The position numbers and the translations under genes were made by a program. Under the pieces are notes generated by a model. It made no database searches. It saw only the letters and a list, made by a program, of their open reading frames with translations, and was not told where the DNA came from. 64,000 nt of DNA from Whitmania pigra (Eukaryota; Annelida; Clitellata; Hirudinida; Haemopidae), in the NCBI GenBank assembly GCA_021613335.1, contig JAJTWR010000005.1, positions 538,501-602,500 of the forward strand, given 5' to 3'. Positions 13,830-26,000 of the stretch are shown piece after piece (within the stretch, counting starts at the first letter, position 1; the number at the start of each line of letters is the position of its first letter).

Positions 13830-16800
13830 TATTATTATTATTATCATTATTATTGAAAAAGGCCATTTGTTATTCATTATCCAAGCATCCCTTTCCAATG
13901 TTGACACACCTTTGGAGACAAAAATGAGAGCCCCTCTCGGCAGAAGCAGTCGTACCTGGCCAGGTGAGACTGGTCGAGTGCTACAGGTATGATGTCACCA
14001 CTCCTGCAGGTCCCTAACAGCTGGAGATTCATTACTCCCTGCGATGTAAGTGATGTCGAATGTGGTCAAAGATTTTTAAAGTCAAAGTTAATATTAAGTT
14101 AGCAAATCGATAAAATAATAATAATTAATAACATAAGAATTAGAATAAAATAAGGTGAATTTAAAATATTTAATTACATTATTATCTATGCATAATATTA
14201 TATTAGCATATTATCAATAATATTAAGCTTTAACATTGATTTAACATTAATTAATTATTAAATTTCATAGCCACTTCATTCATCAATCCATCCATACTAA
14301 CTAATAAACCTCACACAATTACATCAACAATCCATTCTACCAGGGTAGAACTTTGTAACCACTCTTATAACCTTTTTATCCAATATAACCCCACTGTGGT
14401 TCACCCCTCTTACAACAAAAGTACTACCTGGTTTAACTAACAAGTTAAAAACCCTACCAACCTTATGGTGTACGAGGCAGGCAACCTTCCTGTAATAATT
14501 CATGGGCACTTTCGGGGCAAAGGTCACCCTGACGATGGTTCGACCCATGCCCGGTAGTTCGCCGTTTTGCGGCTCAATTTGAAAGGTGCTGTTGTCATTG
14601 TCCACTTGGAACTGTTGAGGAATGGATAAATGAATCGTTAATGGTCCATTAAGTGGTTGTTATTATTATTTGTATTTTTTGTATTTTAGCCCATTTTTTT
14701 GAATGCCTTATACATTTGAATAGGATGTGAAGGCACCTTTTTGTTAACCGATCCACCATTTATATAGCAGCAATACCCAAGGACGCTCCCTGGCGGTGAG
14801 GGCTGGGTTGCCACATTAGTATTACTGTTATTGTTATTATTATTATTATTATTATTATTCAGTATTGATTCGTTAGCCTTAATTAAATGCCAACCAATCA
14901 GACAAGTTCACAAAATTTAGTAGACATCATGCACGAATACTTGTTGTCAATAAGTTTTAATGATGTTTGTGTAAATTATCATAAATTAGCATATTATTAA
15001 CCTGGAAGTAGACTGAGCCCTGCGATTGGTTGATAATTTCGAGGTTCTTAGTGAAGAAGCCAGGCAGCTCAACAACAGGAAAGCAGAGTAATTCCTTGCA
15101 TAGAAAAACTTTCGGAGCTGTTTGGAAAGGTGACTTATAATTACGTTAGTTAATGCAATAACAAGTTAATATAATGTTATATATATAAACATATATATAT
15201 ATACAAATATTATTATACATCATATATTATTCCTTAACCAATAAGCAATTTGTCGAGTAATATTATTATTTATTATATATATATTTATATATATAACATA
15301 CTTAATGACATACAAATATTATTATACATCATATATTATTCCTTAACCAATAAGCAATTTGTCGAGTAATATTATTATTTAACAATAGGATTTTGATTGT
15401 TATTATTGTTGATTGTCTTATTACAAGAATTAATATTAAATGAAAAACGAAAACGTTATTAAACAAGTCCCCAGTAACTAATAAATAAAAATCACAAATA
15501 AATAGATCATTGCATCACTGAGGAAAAGCCATCATCACTCGCCTGAACACCTGCCAATGCAGGTGAAAGCTGTCCTCGGAAAGATCTGATTGGTTGTGAG
15601 GCTGGAGTGGACGGACTTCAATCCAGAGGAGCTTTGAAGCAACAACTCCACTTTGTAGCTCAGACCTGTTTCTTTGGGTCGGAATGAGATCTAAGATGTT
15701 GTGGGATGAATGGGGATCCTCGTTAATATTTGGTGATCGATTTTTATGAAGTTTTATTAAATAATAACTATGCTATTATTAGTATCACAACTAATTCATA
15801 ACCTTATTAATAATAAATTATAACACTTCTAAAGGAATTAAACATTAAAATATCACAGAATTAATCATCCTAGTCAATTAAGAACATTATAATTAATGAG
15901 AGCCTACTTAATATTCATGAGAATTACTCACAGTAACTTCCTGAGAACAGCCGGCCTTCAAGAGTCCCTCCCCCTTTTCGAGGTGGAAGACTTTACGAGC
16001 GGAACATTCGTCATCGTTGCCACAGCAAAGACAACCACCCTCGTGTCGCGGTACGATGACCGTGTAGTACGTGTCGACCTAAGATGGATTGCAGATGGAT
16101 TTATTGCAAAACAGACGACGGACGACGGCACGAGAAGCCCGAGCAATGAAAGCACCGATGATGGATGCGCAGATAGACATCGAGCGATGCGTGATAGATG
16201 GACGGAAGGATAAATGCACAGTATGTATGAATGGACAGAAAGGACGAATTGAATGGATGATGGATCTTCAGCATTGCAACGATTCTCACCGTGGACATGT
16301 TCTTAACGATGACGTGTTTCCTCGACTTTCCACCGGGCATCACTTCCCCAAAGTTCAGCAACACTTTGGCTTCCCCGTGGACTCGGTGGTCCACATTGCG
16401 GTCATCACCGTTGCCATCGGAGACGACTTCTTCTGAAGCATTGTTTTCGGAGGATGCATCGTTTTTGCAGTTACTCCGACACGCGGGGACCATTTTGTTA
16501 CAGGAATTATCATTGTTGTTGCTGTTGTTGTTGCTGCTGTTACTTCCATTCTTGTTGTAGGTTTTGAGTGCAACATTTTTGTTGCTCCATACCTTGAACT
16601 TGTTCTTGAACTTTGACCTTTCCTTGTAGACGGCTGATGTGGTGGCGAGTTGATTTGTTGAAGCTTGTTGTTGCAACTGAGTCCTGGCAACAATACCATC
16701 ATCATCATCAAGATTTTCAAAATCGATGTCACCATTGTTGCTGGTGGTGTTGACATTGTTGTTGTTGTTGTTGTTGGTAGTGTTGTTGTTGTTGTTGGTA

Positions 16801-17169
16801 GTGTTGTTGTTGTCATAAACATTGTTGCAATTGCAATTGGTGATGGGGCTAGGACACTTGAACTTTTGGTGGCAACATTTCTTTGGGCAGATGAAGGCCT
16901 GTAGGAGTGCATACTTAGCTGGAAACAAGAGCATCATTATCACAATTAAACATTGACAATTACAAATCTAAACAATTACTAATCATCAAACGAAGTCTGA
17001 TATTGTTGAAAAGATGAACAAGATAAATAAATTAGACGTATATAAAATCATCACTGTCATCCATCAACATCATCATCAGCATGGTATCATCATCCTCATC
17101 ATCGCCGCCCTCGTCATCTTCAAAATCATCATCATCATCACCACCACCACCACCACCATCATCATCATC

Positions 17170-17204
<35 letters not shown>

Positions 17205-17208
17205 ACAA

Positions 17209-17249
<41 letters not shown>

Positions 17250-19224
17250 ACATCAATGTTTAACCTCTGCCAGTGAAGAGAATACATGAAGACTTCTCGA
17301 GGTTGTTGCCGTATCGAACCACCGCATTCACACTGAAAGACTTGGCAAGCTACAAAAAATAACCTTTTCAACGACTAACGACTAACGTGAGAAACATTAA
17401 AAATGTATAATGTCAATAATGCTAATAACGTTAATAATGTTAAGGTATTCATATTCTTGTATTATTTCTGATAACGAACTTTGTACGATTTGATTTTATT
17501 TATTTAAATAAAAATAAATCTAAAGGTTACCCTGAACAAATAAACACTTGTCGAATGATCATATGTCCGAATCTCATCCCAGTTATTACAGAATTTAATT
17601 ACACAATTTACGTTCAATTGATAATTCATGAGCGCTATAAACCTAAGGCAAGTTTTTCTAGAAATTGATTTTAACTTTTAAGCAAATTTCATCGCTTGGC
17701 AAAGGTTAGCGCTTCAGAAAATTTGCACATTTCGTAAGTAATACGTCAGCATCATGAACACGTAAATCAGAAGCAAAAGCAAAAATGAGAATTTAAAAGT
17801 CCAACGAACATGTGGTGTGAAAACTGCTCCCAAGGACACAAAGTCACCTGTCTTCAACGGGAATTGTTGCGGTTGAATGAACAAGGGATGTAGCGATTCG
17901 ATCGAGACGGTCGTGTCCACTGAACTGTGAAAAGATGTTTGGGACATTGTAATGTCATTGAAGATTGAAAATTAAATTAAATCAACATCAACATACAACC
18001 ACTGCTGTCACACAAACAACTTTAAGGATCGTGTAACAGTAATAATTTTTTATTTTCTTTTAATATTACTGATGGAATTACAGTGGTATCCTTCTTAACG
18101 AATGCCTCGCACAACAAACACCTCACTCGCCCTCTGGGTCCTACATTTTTGTTACTCAATTTAACATAGAAATCTATTGGAAATTGTGTTCAACCCAACA
18201 AACTTGGCGATGGGATGAATTGCGTGGGCTGGACAGGGTATCACTGTAAATCATCATCAAATGCAAATTCTGTTGATGCATGCATATTAAATAATTTTCA
18301 AGTTAATTAATGCTAATTAATTAATTAATTAATTTTAATTAAAAACTGTAAAAAGGAAGATTGATTAAATGTGGCAAGATCAAGGAAAGACTAAATGTCT
18401 CAGAAGGAAGTTTTGAACCTACCCTGCATTACAAATCTGAAAGGATGCATTCGTCTTGTGACCCACGGCACATGTTCCCATGTCAACGTTCGATGGCATC
18501 CTCAGCTCAACCCTAGCCCTTTGGGGAATGATGGCATGTAGGGTGATGCAGAAACACCCCAACTGTAGGTTGGTAGAAAATGATTATGCAAATAATGCTA
18601 AACATGTTTATGCTTCATGAATGTGAAACTCTGTTGCATGTATTAAATTAGAGTTTGTCACCTAGATTAGCATTGTTCATCGGTAAATGTTAACTATTTA
18701 TTAATTCCATCTGAAAGTGAAACCTTGTTTCTTATTTCCAGGCTCTCCAAATACTCCACATCATCTTTAGGGATAAAGAGTATTGGCACTTTGAAGACAT
18801 TGCCAGGAGCAATAAAAATCTTTTTATCATAGATCATCTTGAAAATGTTGGATGGTGGCATCCTGTGATGATGATAATGATCATGATGGTAGTGATTGAA
18901 TTCAAGCACCATGATGAAATGCAGGTTGTAATTCTGTCAGTGTGTGACACCATAATCGAGCAAAAGTCATTTTATGTTTTACTTCATGAATCTTCAAGGT
19001 TTTATAGTTGAACCAATTATTATCATATTGATGCTGATAATGATGGCACAAACTACTGACCTCAGCTTGACTTTGCGCGGTTCATAAGAAGGATTCTTGA
19101 TAGATATAGTTTTCTGGTATTCCTTTCCAACCTTCCAATTAGTCCAATTAATTTCGTAAGGCACTTCAAGACCACAAACATTTGCTTTCGCCGGACTAAC
19201 TTTGTCGTCTGATACGCCCGGCAT
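2503..19224 (-). CDS. CFAP65: Cilia- and flagella-associated protein 65 (CCDC108)
   Basis: CFAP65 is an axonemal protein with repeated ASH/MSP-like beta domains, needed for motile cilia and sperm flagella. I rebuilt 39 exons, 5775 nt, 1924 aa; the human protein is about 1925 aa. Exons from the ATG: 19224-19061, 18862-18724, 18562-18423, 17924-17810, 17349-17265, 16918-16290, 16078-15932, 15690-15543, 15117-15002, 14611-14462, 14038-13910, 13650-13591, 13316-13257, 12994-12914, 12795-12741, 12623-12535, 12306-12189, 11911-11743, 11506-11353, 11192-10968, 10152-9928, 9629-9350, 9160-9032, 8946-8796, 8326-8210, 7984-7900, 7625-7467, 7364-7176, 6560-6447, 6061-5900, 5813-5670, 5357-5241, 4889-4755, 4645-4583, 4255-4059, 3845-3723, 3463-3289, 3015-2951, 2674-2503. 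All phases agree. Diagnostic pieces: EINWTNWKVG near the start, NYYRKVACLVHH, LNPIEAKIYS, YFQQFVEDK, and LEDTLFNIIQEAYHGE at the end. Weak points are the poor donor after exon 4, a GC donor after exon 8, and a segment missing between exons 24 and 25. Confidence 0.96.
7391..7460. repeat. (GTC)n/(ATC)n trinucleotide tract
   Basis: A GTC run followed by an ATC run with CACC interruptions. It fills most of the short intron between CFAP65 exons 27 and 28. The open reading frames across it are artefacts of the repeat. Confidence 0.85.
9165..9325. repeat. AAC/AAT-rich tandem repeat ending in (ATC)n
   Basis: A roughly 42-bp unit built from AAC, AAT and ACT triplets is repeated about two and a half times between 9188 and 9300, then runs into CATCATCAT. 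It lies in the intron between CFAP65 exons 22 and 23. Confidence 0.8.
10471..10506 (+). repeat. 36-bp dispersed repeat, copy 1
   Basis: TTATTTGATTATAGTCC, one variable base, TTGCATAAC and AGATGAT are shared with 59567-59602, with three mismatches in 36 positions. This copy is in the long intron between CFAP65 exons 20 and 21. Confidence 0.6.
11625..11735. repeat. (ATC)n trinucleotide tract
   Basis: ATC/ACC repeats with TT interruptions in the CFAP65 intron immediately downstream of exon 18. They give long spurious open frames on both strands. Confidence 0.85.
14700..14816 (-). repeat. tRNA-derived SINE copy, 3' part
   Basis: On the minus strand this reads CAACCCAGCC, GCCAGGGAGCGTCC and then GCTATATAAATGGT, followed by a GGTGCC segment. 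It matches the copy at 21591-21780 in the same order. The promoter-like head is missing. It lies in a CFAP65 intron. Confidence 0.65.
15118..15542 (-). other. Probable GC-AG intron in CFAP65
   Basis: Exon 8 joins exon 9 in frame only if the donor is TCAG|GCGAGT at 15543/15542, a good match to the GC-AG donor consensus. It gives the family-like junction TCIGRCS-APKVFL. The nearby GT donor at 15550 (AG|GTGTTC) would shift the frame into a stop soon after the junction. The acceptor is CCAAACAG before 15117. Confidence 0.7.
15203..15381. repeat. Direct duplication of about 70 bp in a CFAP65 intron
   Basis: Copies at about 15203-15272 and 15312-15381 are nearly identical, offset by 109 bp and separated by AT dinucleotide repeats. 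Both contain CCTTAACCAATAAGCAATTT. The duplication is intronic. Confidence 0.9.
16290..16918 (-). other. CFAP65: CFAP65 exon 6 with a large Asn-rich insertion
   Basis: This is by far the longest exon of the gene (629 nt, about 210 codons). Its ends match the family (AKYALLQA at the start, KVLLNFGEVMPGGKSRKH near the end). Between them lies a low-complexity block rich in Asn, Thr and Lys, encoded by AAC/ACA runs that appear on the plus strand as TTG repeats at about 16739-16812 and 16511-16545. The frame stays open throughout, so the repeat is translated. The human protein has only a short linker here. Confidence 0.85.
17131..17255. repeat. (ATC)n trinucleotide tract
   Basis: A nearly uninterrupted CAT/ATC run directly beyond the donor of CFAP65 exon 5, which ends at 17265. 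It generates poly-His, poly-Ile/Ser, poly-Asp and poly-Met frames that should not be read as genes. Confidence 0.9.
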
Positions 19225-20757
19225 TTTTTTTCGATTATATTCTCAGTTTATAGTTATCATAAGTTCAATTAGATTTAGTTTACAGACGAAATAGATTTGG
19301 TATGAGAGACCGAAAGACGTTCTAAGTAAACTTTTAATCCCACATATCCCGGCCTTTCATGTCTCCATAGAAACCGAATTTGAAAAGTGATAACCATCAT
19401 ATATTTCAACCAAAATCGCTCAAGAAGCAAAATAATTTAATTACTAAATGTTTAAAATATTTTTAAAAACATTTATTTGTAAAACTTGAGTTCATCGATA
19501 ATTGTAGCAATTCCCAGGAGGGCCAACTATAAGCAGAACATTCACAAAACGCATGCGAAATCAGATTTTGGAACCCTCAGGCCACCGCCACAATTGTAAT
19601 AGGCTCGTAATATGTTAGCTTCATCAATCGCCAAAAAGCTTGGGGTTTCTGAAACCCTTAAGAATTAACGAATCGGTATGAAAGCACGCCTTGGCAGAAC
19701 CCTCACCCGGAATAAATATAAGCTTGCGCCTAGGTCAAAACGGGTCAAGCATTACCCATTCTAAACCTACCTCTTCTATCACCGACACTAGCGCCATTAC
19801 ATATTTGAATTTATAATCACAACTAATTACAGCACCATCTTTGCTGTAGTCTCTTCAACTACTCCTAAAATGGAATAAACTCTGGATGATTTAATTATTA
19901 AATAATTTGAGAAACACAACAAGACGCCTTGCGTAAATCAAAACGTTGGTTAGTAATTAATTAATTCAAAGCTCAAATAAGCCAGCTGTGTTTACAAAAT
20001 GAAAAGCAAGCTCAGGACCCAATTTTGTCCAGTTATTGACTCATAATAAAATCCAATCTGAATCCACATTATCGTTGAAACTTTTGCATAGTTACCTATA
20101 TCTGTATATGGTTCTATATGAAAAGCGATGAATATGGAGCAATAAACGAGCACTTTGTTCCCGTAAAGAATCAGCAGACGTTGAACTTCACAGTAAAACA
20201 ATTATTCTAGTAGATGTTAGTTAGTTAATAATATTGATTAAATCAATTATTAGAGATCAATTTTGTTATAAATCAGCTTTTAGTCAGTGACTTTTTAAAA
20301 TGAGAAATAAGTGAAGATTTTCTAATCAACTTTTGGAAGTATCAAATCATCGTATCGTTGCAAGGTTATCATCGTCTTTGAATAAATATTGCATCTGATT
20401 TTATAAATATTTGTATATATAAAAAAAAGTGATCTAGCAAGTGAGAACGTTGAATTCCATCACAAATAAAACAAGATAGCCAAAACAGATTCAAGTCAGA
20501 GTTTTGTTGAAATTTCTATGTAAAAAATAAATAAAATTAAAAATTTAGTAAAAAACAAAACAAAATTAAGTCTCTCTCTTGTATGCCTACATCAGGAAGC
20601 AGACGACAAAAGATCGGTTACTAAGCAAAACATTGGTTGCTAAGCAAAGGCTTAAAAAATGAAAACCAATCAAATCATAAAGATATATCCAGCTTTGGGG
20701 GGATTATTGTAAGGGGTGACAAAAGGTCGCATTGTTTGACCTCTGGGGTCATTCAAG
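19225..20757. other. Intergenic: CFAP65 promoter side and ESYT 3' side
   Basis: This lies between the CFAP65 start codon and the end of the extended synaptotagmin gene, both transcribed leftward. Apart from the X-box-like site at 19361-19374 I see no exon or structured repeat. The stretch from about 20200 to 20600 is very AT-rich and probably holds the E-Syt 3' untranslated region. Confidence 0.5.
19361..19374. promoter_or_regulatory. X-box-like RFX binding site upstream of CFAP65
   Basis: GTCTCCATAGAAAC fits the imperfect palindrome GTYNCC-AT-RGNAAC bound by RFX factors, which drive ciliary genes across animals. It lies 137 bp upstream of the CFAP65 ATG, the normal distance for an X-box. 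The site is seen directly. Its function is inferred from the motif, the position and the ciliary role of the neighbouring gene. Confidence 0.75.
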
Positions 20758-23028
20758 TCACTCTGAGAAGAAAGATGTGGTCTCAGAGAGCAGAGACTCT
20801 GGGTCTTGGAGATCGAACCTGGATGTGAAAAAGAAAAATTATTTTATCCGCGTTTTATACGTAATATTTGTTGCCATGTGATCATGATGTCGGATGCGTG
20901 GTATCGACCGCTAACTACGAAATGCTAATTGATTTAAATTACATTTAAATACGCATCAGGCATTAATTCAAATTTAAAAAAAAAACAACCAAAAGAACAA
21001 GGATCCAAAAATAGATTCAATGAATCAGCAATGACTCACCAGTCGGACACCGGCTGAGACAAGTTGTCGAAGTCGACGAGTCTCAGACGGACGACCCCCA
21101 TCTCAGTTTTGGTCTTCTTTTCAAAGACCCCAATGAAATTCTTCACCATCACTTCGAGAGTCTTCAAGGGAAGGTCTTCCTTCCTCACCGACCACTCGTA
21201 TCTGTCGTCGTTAACGTGCTCTCAGGAAAGGCGGTTAGTCGATTAGTGAAATTGGTTAATTAGTTAAATGAGTTGGATCGACAATGATGTTGATAGTGGT
21301 GCTTATAAAGTTAACAATGGTACTGATGATGTTGATGCACAAATATACACGACGCAGAGAAGTCATTTTTAATAATAATAATAATATGCTTCAACAGACA
21401 TGAGATCAATGGAGACTCAGGATTTATGATGTTAGAAAATTATGATAGTTTAAAATAGTTTAACAAGTTCATGGGATAATCTTTCATCATCTGATGATGA
21501 TGATGATGATGATGACAGCTAAGAAATCAAAATTGTCACTATAGTTCAACCACAGTTCCAGCTCCCAATCATCAGCATCATCATCATCGGGCGTGCAGGA
21601 TAGCCGAATGGGTTACATGCCTGCATATGGCAGTAATGGCAACAGTCGTAATGTGTCGTGTTCGAAACCCAGCCTGCACTGTCGCCAGCGTCCCTGGGAA
21701 GGAGCGCTATATAAATGGTTACAAGAAGCGCCTCTGACGCTATGCATATGGCGCTATATAAATGAAGTTACAATTACAATCATAGTTGTTATCATCATCA
21801 GTCCCAATTCAGACCCACAAGCTCCTCCCCATTACTTACGACTCCTCCCACACAGGGTTGAGATTGTTCTTCATGACCTCAGTTTTCTTCTTCGATTTTT
21901 CACTACGATCGGGAAGCAGGTACATTCTGACGTAAGGATCTGAGAACTGGTCCTTGTCATAGGCCACCAAATTCCTTTAAGTAATTATTATTAAATAATT
22001 ATCACTCACATCATCATCATTATTGCAAATCATCACTGAAAAATCCATCATCAATAATTAACATTAAAATATTTAAACCTCTGTAAAATGAAATTGTTAC
22101 CAATATCACATAAGCTCACAAATTAAGGCAACGATACAAAATAAGCACAGACAAAATAAGTGAGATATTTTCCCGAAACAAAGCCTCAAAAGTCAAACAG
22201 AAGCATAAAGCACTACAAAGATGTTGCAACACACAATGATATTCATTTCAGTGTTGCACAGAGGATGATTGTATCTGCATCAACGATGCTGATAATAGAA
22301 TATTCATGATACTTACAAACATTTGTGGATGGTCACAATAAGCTTCTCCTTCTCTTGGTTGTATCTCAGTGTCAGCTGGATTTTTCCATGCTTGCTATCG
22401 CTGGAACAAGCAATTAATTAATCAATCAATCATTCATCCATTCAATCCATCCATTATAAAAGTAATGTAGTGAATATTTAAAAATCTCACCACATTATCC
22501 CACTCATCATCACATTCCATTATCGTTAACTTGAAACGATAACGTTATCATTCACACAATCAATAACATTATTATCACCGACAAGGTCAAGTGGGCATAA
22601 TAGTCATAATAGCCCGGCGACAAAACAGCACCATCAAAACATAAAACTCGTTTCATTTAATCAAATTTGAAATAAGTTATCGGTTAATGTCTTCAACTCG
22701 TATAAATATTTTTTTTATAAAGATACATTGACGGGGATGTTTTGACGGGGCTATTTTGACAGGTCACCGGTCAAGTGATAACGAACCTAGAGGCTTGTCT
22801 TCCTCTATAGCGTGGCTTGGTTCCGGAATCATTTTTAGATGCGGGTGGAATTTCCGACACACTGCCCCCCTCCCCGACACTGCCGGGAGCAGACGTCTGC
22901 AGACGAGGCTGCTCGGCTCCCTGAACTTCTTCGACGACAGGCTTGGCAGTGGTCAGGAACTGTGATTGGTCAGGAACAAAAAAAATCGTTCAACCAATCA
23001 GCTGTTGGGAAAATTTCTAGATTTCTGC

Positions 23029-23063
<35 letters not shown>

Positions 23064-26000
23064 TTATACACAGCTCATTAGTAGCAACTTTAAAATTTTG
23101 TTTAACATTTAACATTTTTAACATTTAAATAAGATAATATGATGTCATAAACTATGTTCTCTAGAAGTAATAACATTGAGTAATGAAACTCTAGGTTGGC
23201 AACTGTGCCATCATTTGGAATAAACCCTTAATTAGATGGTTACAACTACATATGATGAGTTATGACGACTATGCCTTCATGTTAATTCAACCACCCTCGC
23301 CAATGCTTCTGATCCCATAAAACCACAAGGTCAAAAAGTGGCAAATTACTCTAAGGCAGAGCCTCATGGTGAGAACTGCATTGGAGGTCGTGCCCTCGAG
23401 AGCAAAAGGTCGATTCAGGGTCATGTCCTCGTCCTCCAGGATTTTGCTTAGTCTGAAGAAGATATTGCCAAGAAGGTCATCATTCTTGCTAGAGTCAAGG
23501 ACCTGGAAGGAAGGATGAATGCATGGATGAATGGATAGATGGAAGAATGGATGGATGAAATTGGAGAAAATAAACTGAATTCAACAATTCAACTGAAAAC
23601 AAAACAATTTTAATCAGAATTAAATTAAGGTGTACATGCTGCCTTCACGAATTTGAGCTAATGGCTCGTAGTAATGCACTAAGATGTTCTTACTAAAAAA
23701 TTAGCTGAAGAATCGATAAATAAAAGTTTCTAAGAAAATATCAATTAAGTCATCGTTGGCAATATTTTAATCATTGGCTATCAATAGCCAATCACCATCA
23801 CCACTCACCTGCACATTCAATGCCTCATTTTCTGGTTGAGCTACCATAAGATGGAAAGACTCTTCCCATCTGGGATTGGTTGTCTTTGGTTTGGAGGAGG
23901 TCTTCAGAGTGGTGTGGCCCAATTGGAGAGTGACAAAGGGACTTGGTTCAACCAGTCCCTTGCTGTGGGACTGTCGAAACAATTGCACCATTCAGATTCG
24001 GAAGGTGGTGATGATGATGATGATGATGGACGATGGTGGTGACGATGGGTGATGATGATCGTGAGGATGATGACGGAAAGGGGCTTAACGAGGCTTCGAT
24101 AAATTGTGACATGTTCAAATGAAATATTTACAAGAACAGATGGATGGACGGATGAATGGATAGATGAAATGATATAAGTTTACAAAGCAGTCAGCCTTTA
24201 CTTTACAGCATGAAAACAATTAGATTGAAAGTGAGCAAACGAGTTGATTTGAGCAGAACAAGTACAAAGTACAAGCAAGCTGTCAGATCTTCAAAAGCTT
24301 CATGGAATGGTTATTACTTTTTAACATTTACAAGTCCAAATTATAATAATATGCAACAAATGTTTTCCATTTTAATTGATTAACATCAACAAAGCAACTT
24401 ATTAGAAATAAAAATGTCGGTTAAAAATAATCCAACAACATAGCAAAGCTGTAATCTGGATTTTCAATAAAGTAGACAAAGGGTTGATTAGAAGACGCAA
24501 GTCAAAGCGTAAAGTAATCTTTAACAAGGTTAATAATTATTAGCAAATTCAACTAACTAATATGAGTACAATTATAACTGTTTGCCATTTTTAATAATGT
24601 CTGTTTCAAGTATAGACAGCACTTTTGATATGAACAATTTTTATGCAAGTGGCTAACTATTAAATAGTGTTAAATATAAAGCTGCATATAAGCTGCCTCC
24701 AATAGAAGGTCTGGAAAAGGATAAGCAGAGAGATTCCCAAATATATTTAACTAAATTTAACTTAACAAAATATCAACTAATGATGTAATATTAATTAATA
24801 ATTAGTCATTTCGATGCATTAGTCGCTTATGGAAATGTCTTGGCTAGTCAAAAAGAAATAACAACAAAATATTTGAATATGCCAGCTAGGAGGCTGTTTA
24901 CTAAGTAAGTAACAATTAAAGTTGAAAGGTTTATCGATTATTTAAGCAAAAGATCATGTGCGTCTAATAGTATTTTTACCTTACTAATTCGTCTCTGCAA
25001 AAGTTCAACAATAGCATTCAAAATTAATGTAAATTATAATGAGACTATCGTTATCACGAACTATTAAGATGATCAAACCTGGTTATGAATTATGCATGAG
25101 AACATTAATATTTAAAAAAATGTGTTAAGTTAAAACAATCATAACTGTTCATAACAATTTCTATGTACATCTTGTTGATAAAATACATCCACTCGATTAA
25201 AAGTAAACACGATGGTGAAATGTGAGAGAATTCTAAATCAGGATTATTTGTATTGCATGCAAAACGACAAGCCACACTAAAACAGCCACTTTAAAAACTG
25301 CTATCACTATCATTTTTACCCACAAAACAATTAATCTTTTTAAACAAATGTATAAACTATTTAAAGAATTTCAAAAATTGCTATCTCCAAAACAGTTTAC
25401 GGTTTCTAAGTGCTACAAATATGTCCAATGAGCAAATATAGTTTGAGAATTTAGTATGCAATATTGATTAAACAATTAAAAATTACCTCAAATATGAATT
25501 AATAATAATTAGAATATTATGCACAAATCAAAAGATGCAAAATCGATTTAACAACCAAAAAATAAATGAACTAAAACAATAAAATAACTTGACTAAAACA
25601 ATAACTTGATAATTAACTATTAAATGGATTAATAATCAAAAGAGTGCATGGCCAATTTGTACATGCAGTGTTATAAAACAGTCCTTGGATGTGCCACTAC
25701 TGTTACAACAACAACATTCACAAACCACACTGCCAACGAACTTACGTTATATGCCTGCAATTATGAATTGTTTTCGTTTAAACATTGCTCTGAACGACGT
25801 TTAAAAAAAATGATACAACTGAGAAAAAGATTCTTGAAGATCTAAATACATAATTTTAATGCAATAATTAAAATTTAATTTATTAATTATTTTCATTATA
25901 ATTATACTTAACAACTATACATAATAACTTCACTAATTAATTAGCATACTAGTTAGCGGATATTTATCCCGACAAATGTTGTCTGACCACCATGCGATTC

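Noticed and set aside
14324..14461. Continuation of the open frame beyond CFAP65 exon 10
   Set aside because: The family sequence resumes at 14038 after the donor at 14462; the read-through part (VGRVFNLLVKPG onward) does not match CFAP65 and ends in a stop.
17014..17371. Frames rich in His, Asp, Met or Ile
   Set aside because: They are all translations of the (ATC)n tract in a CFAP65 intron.
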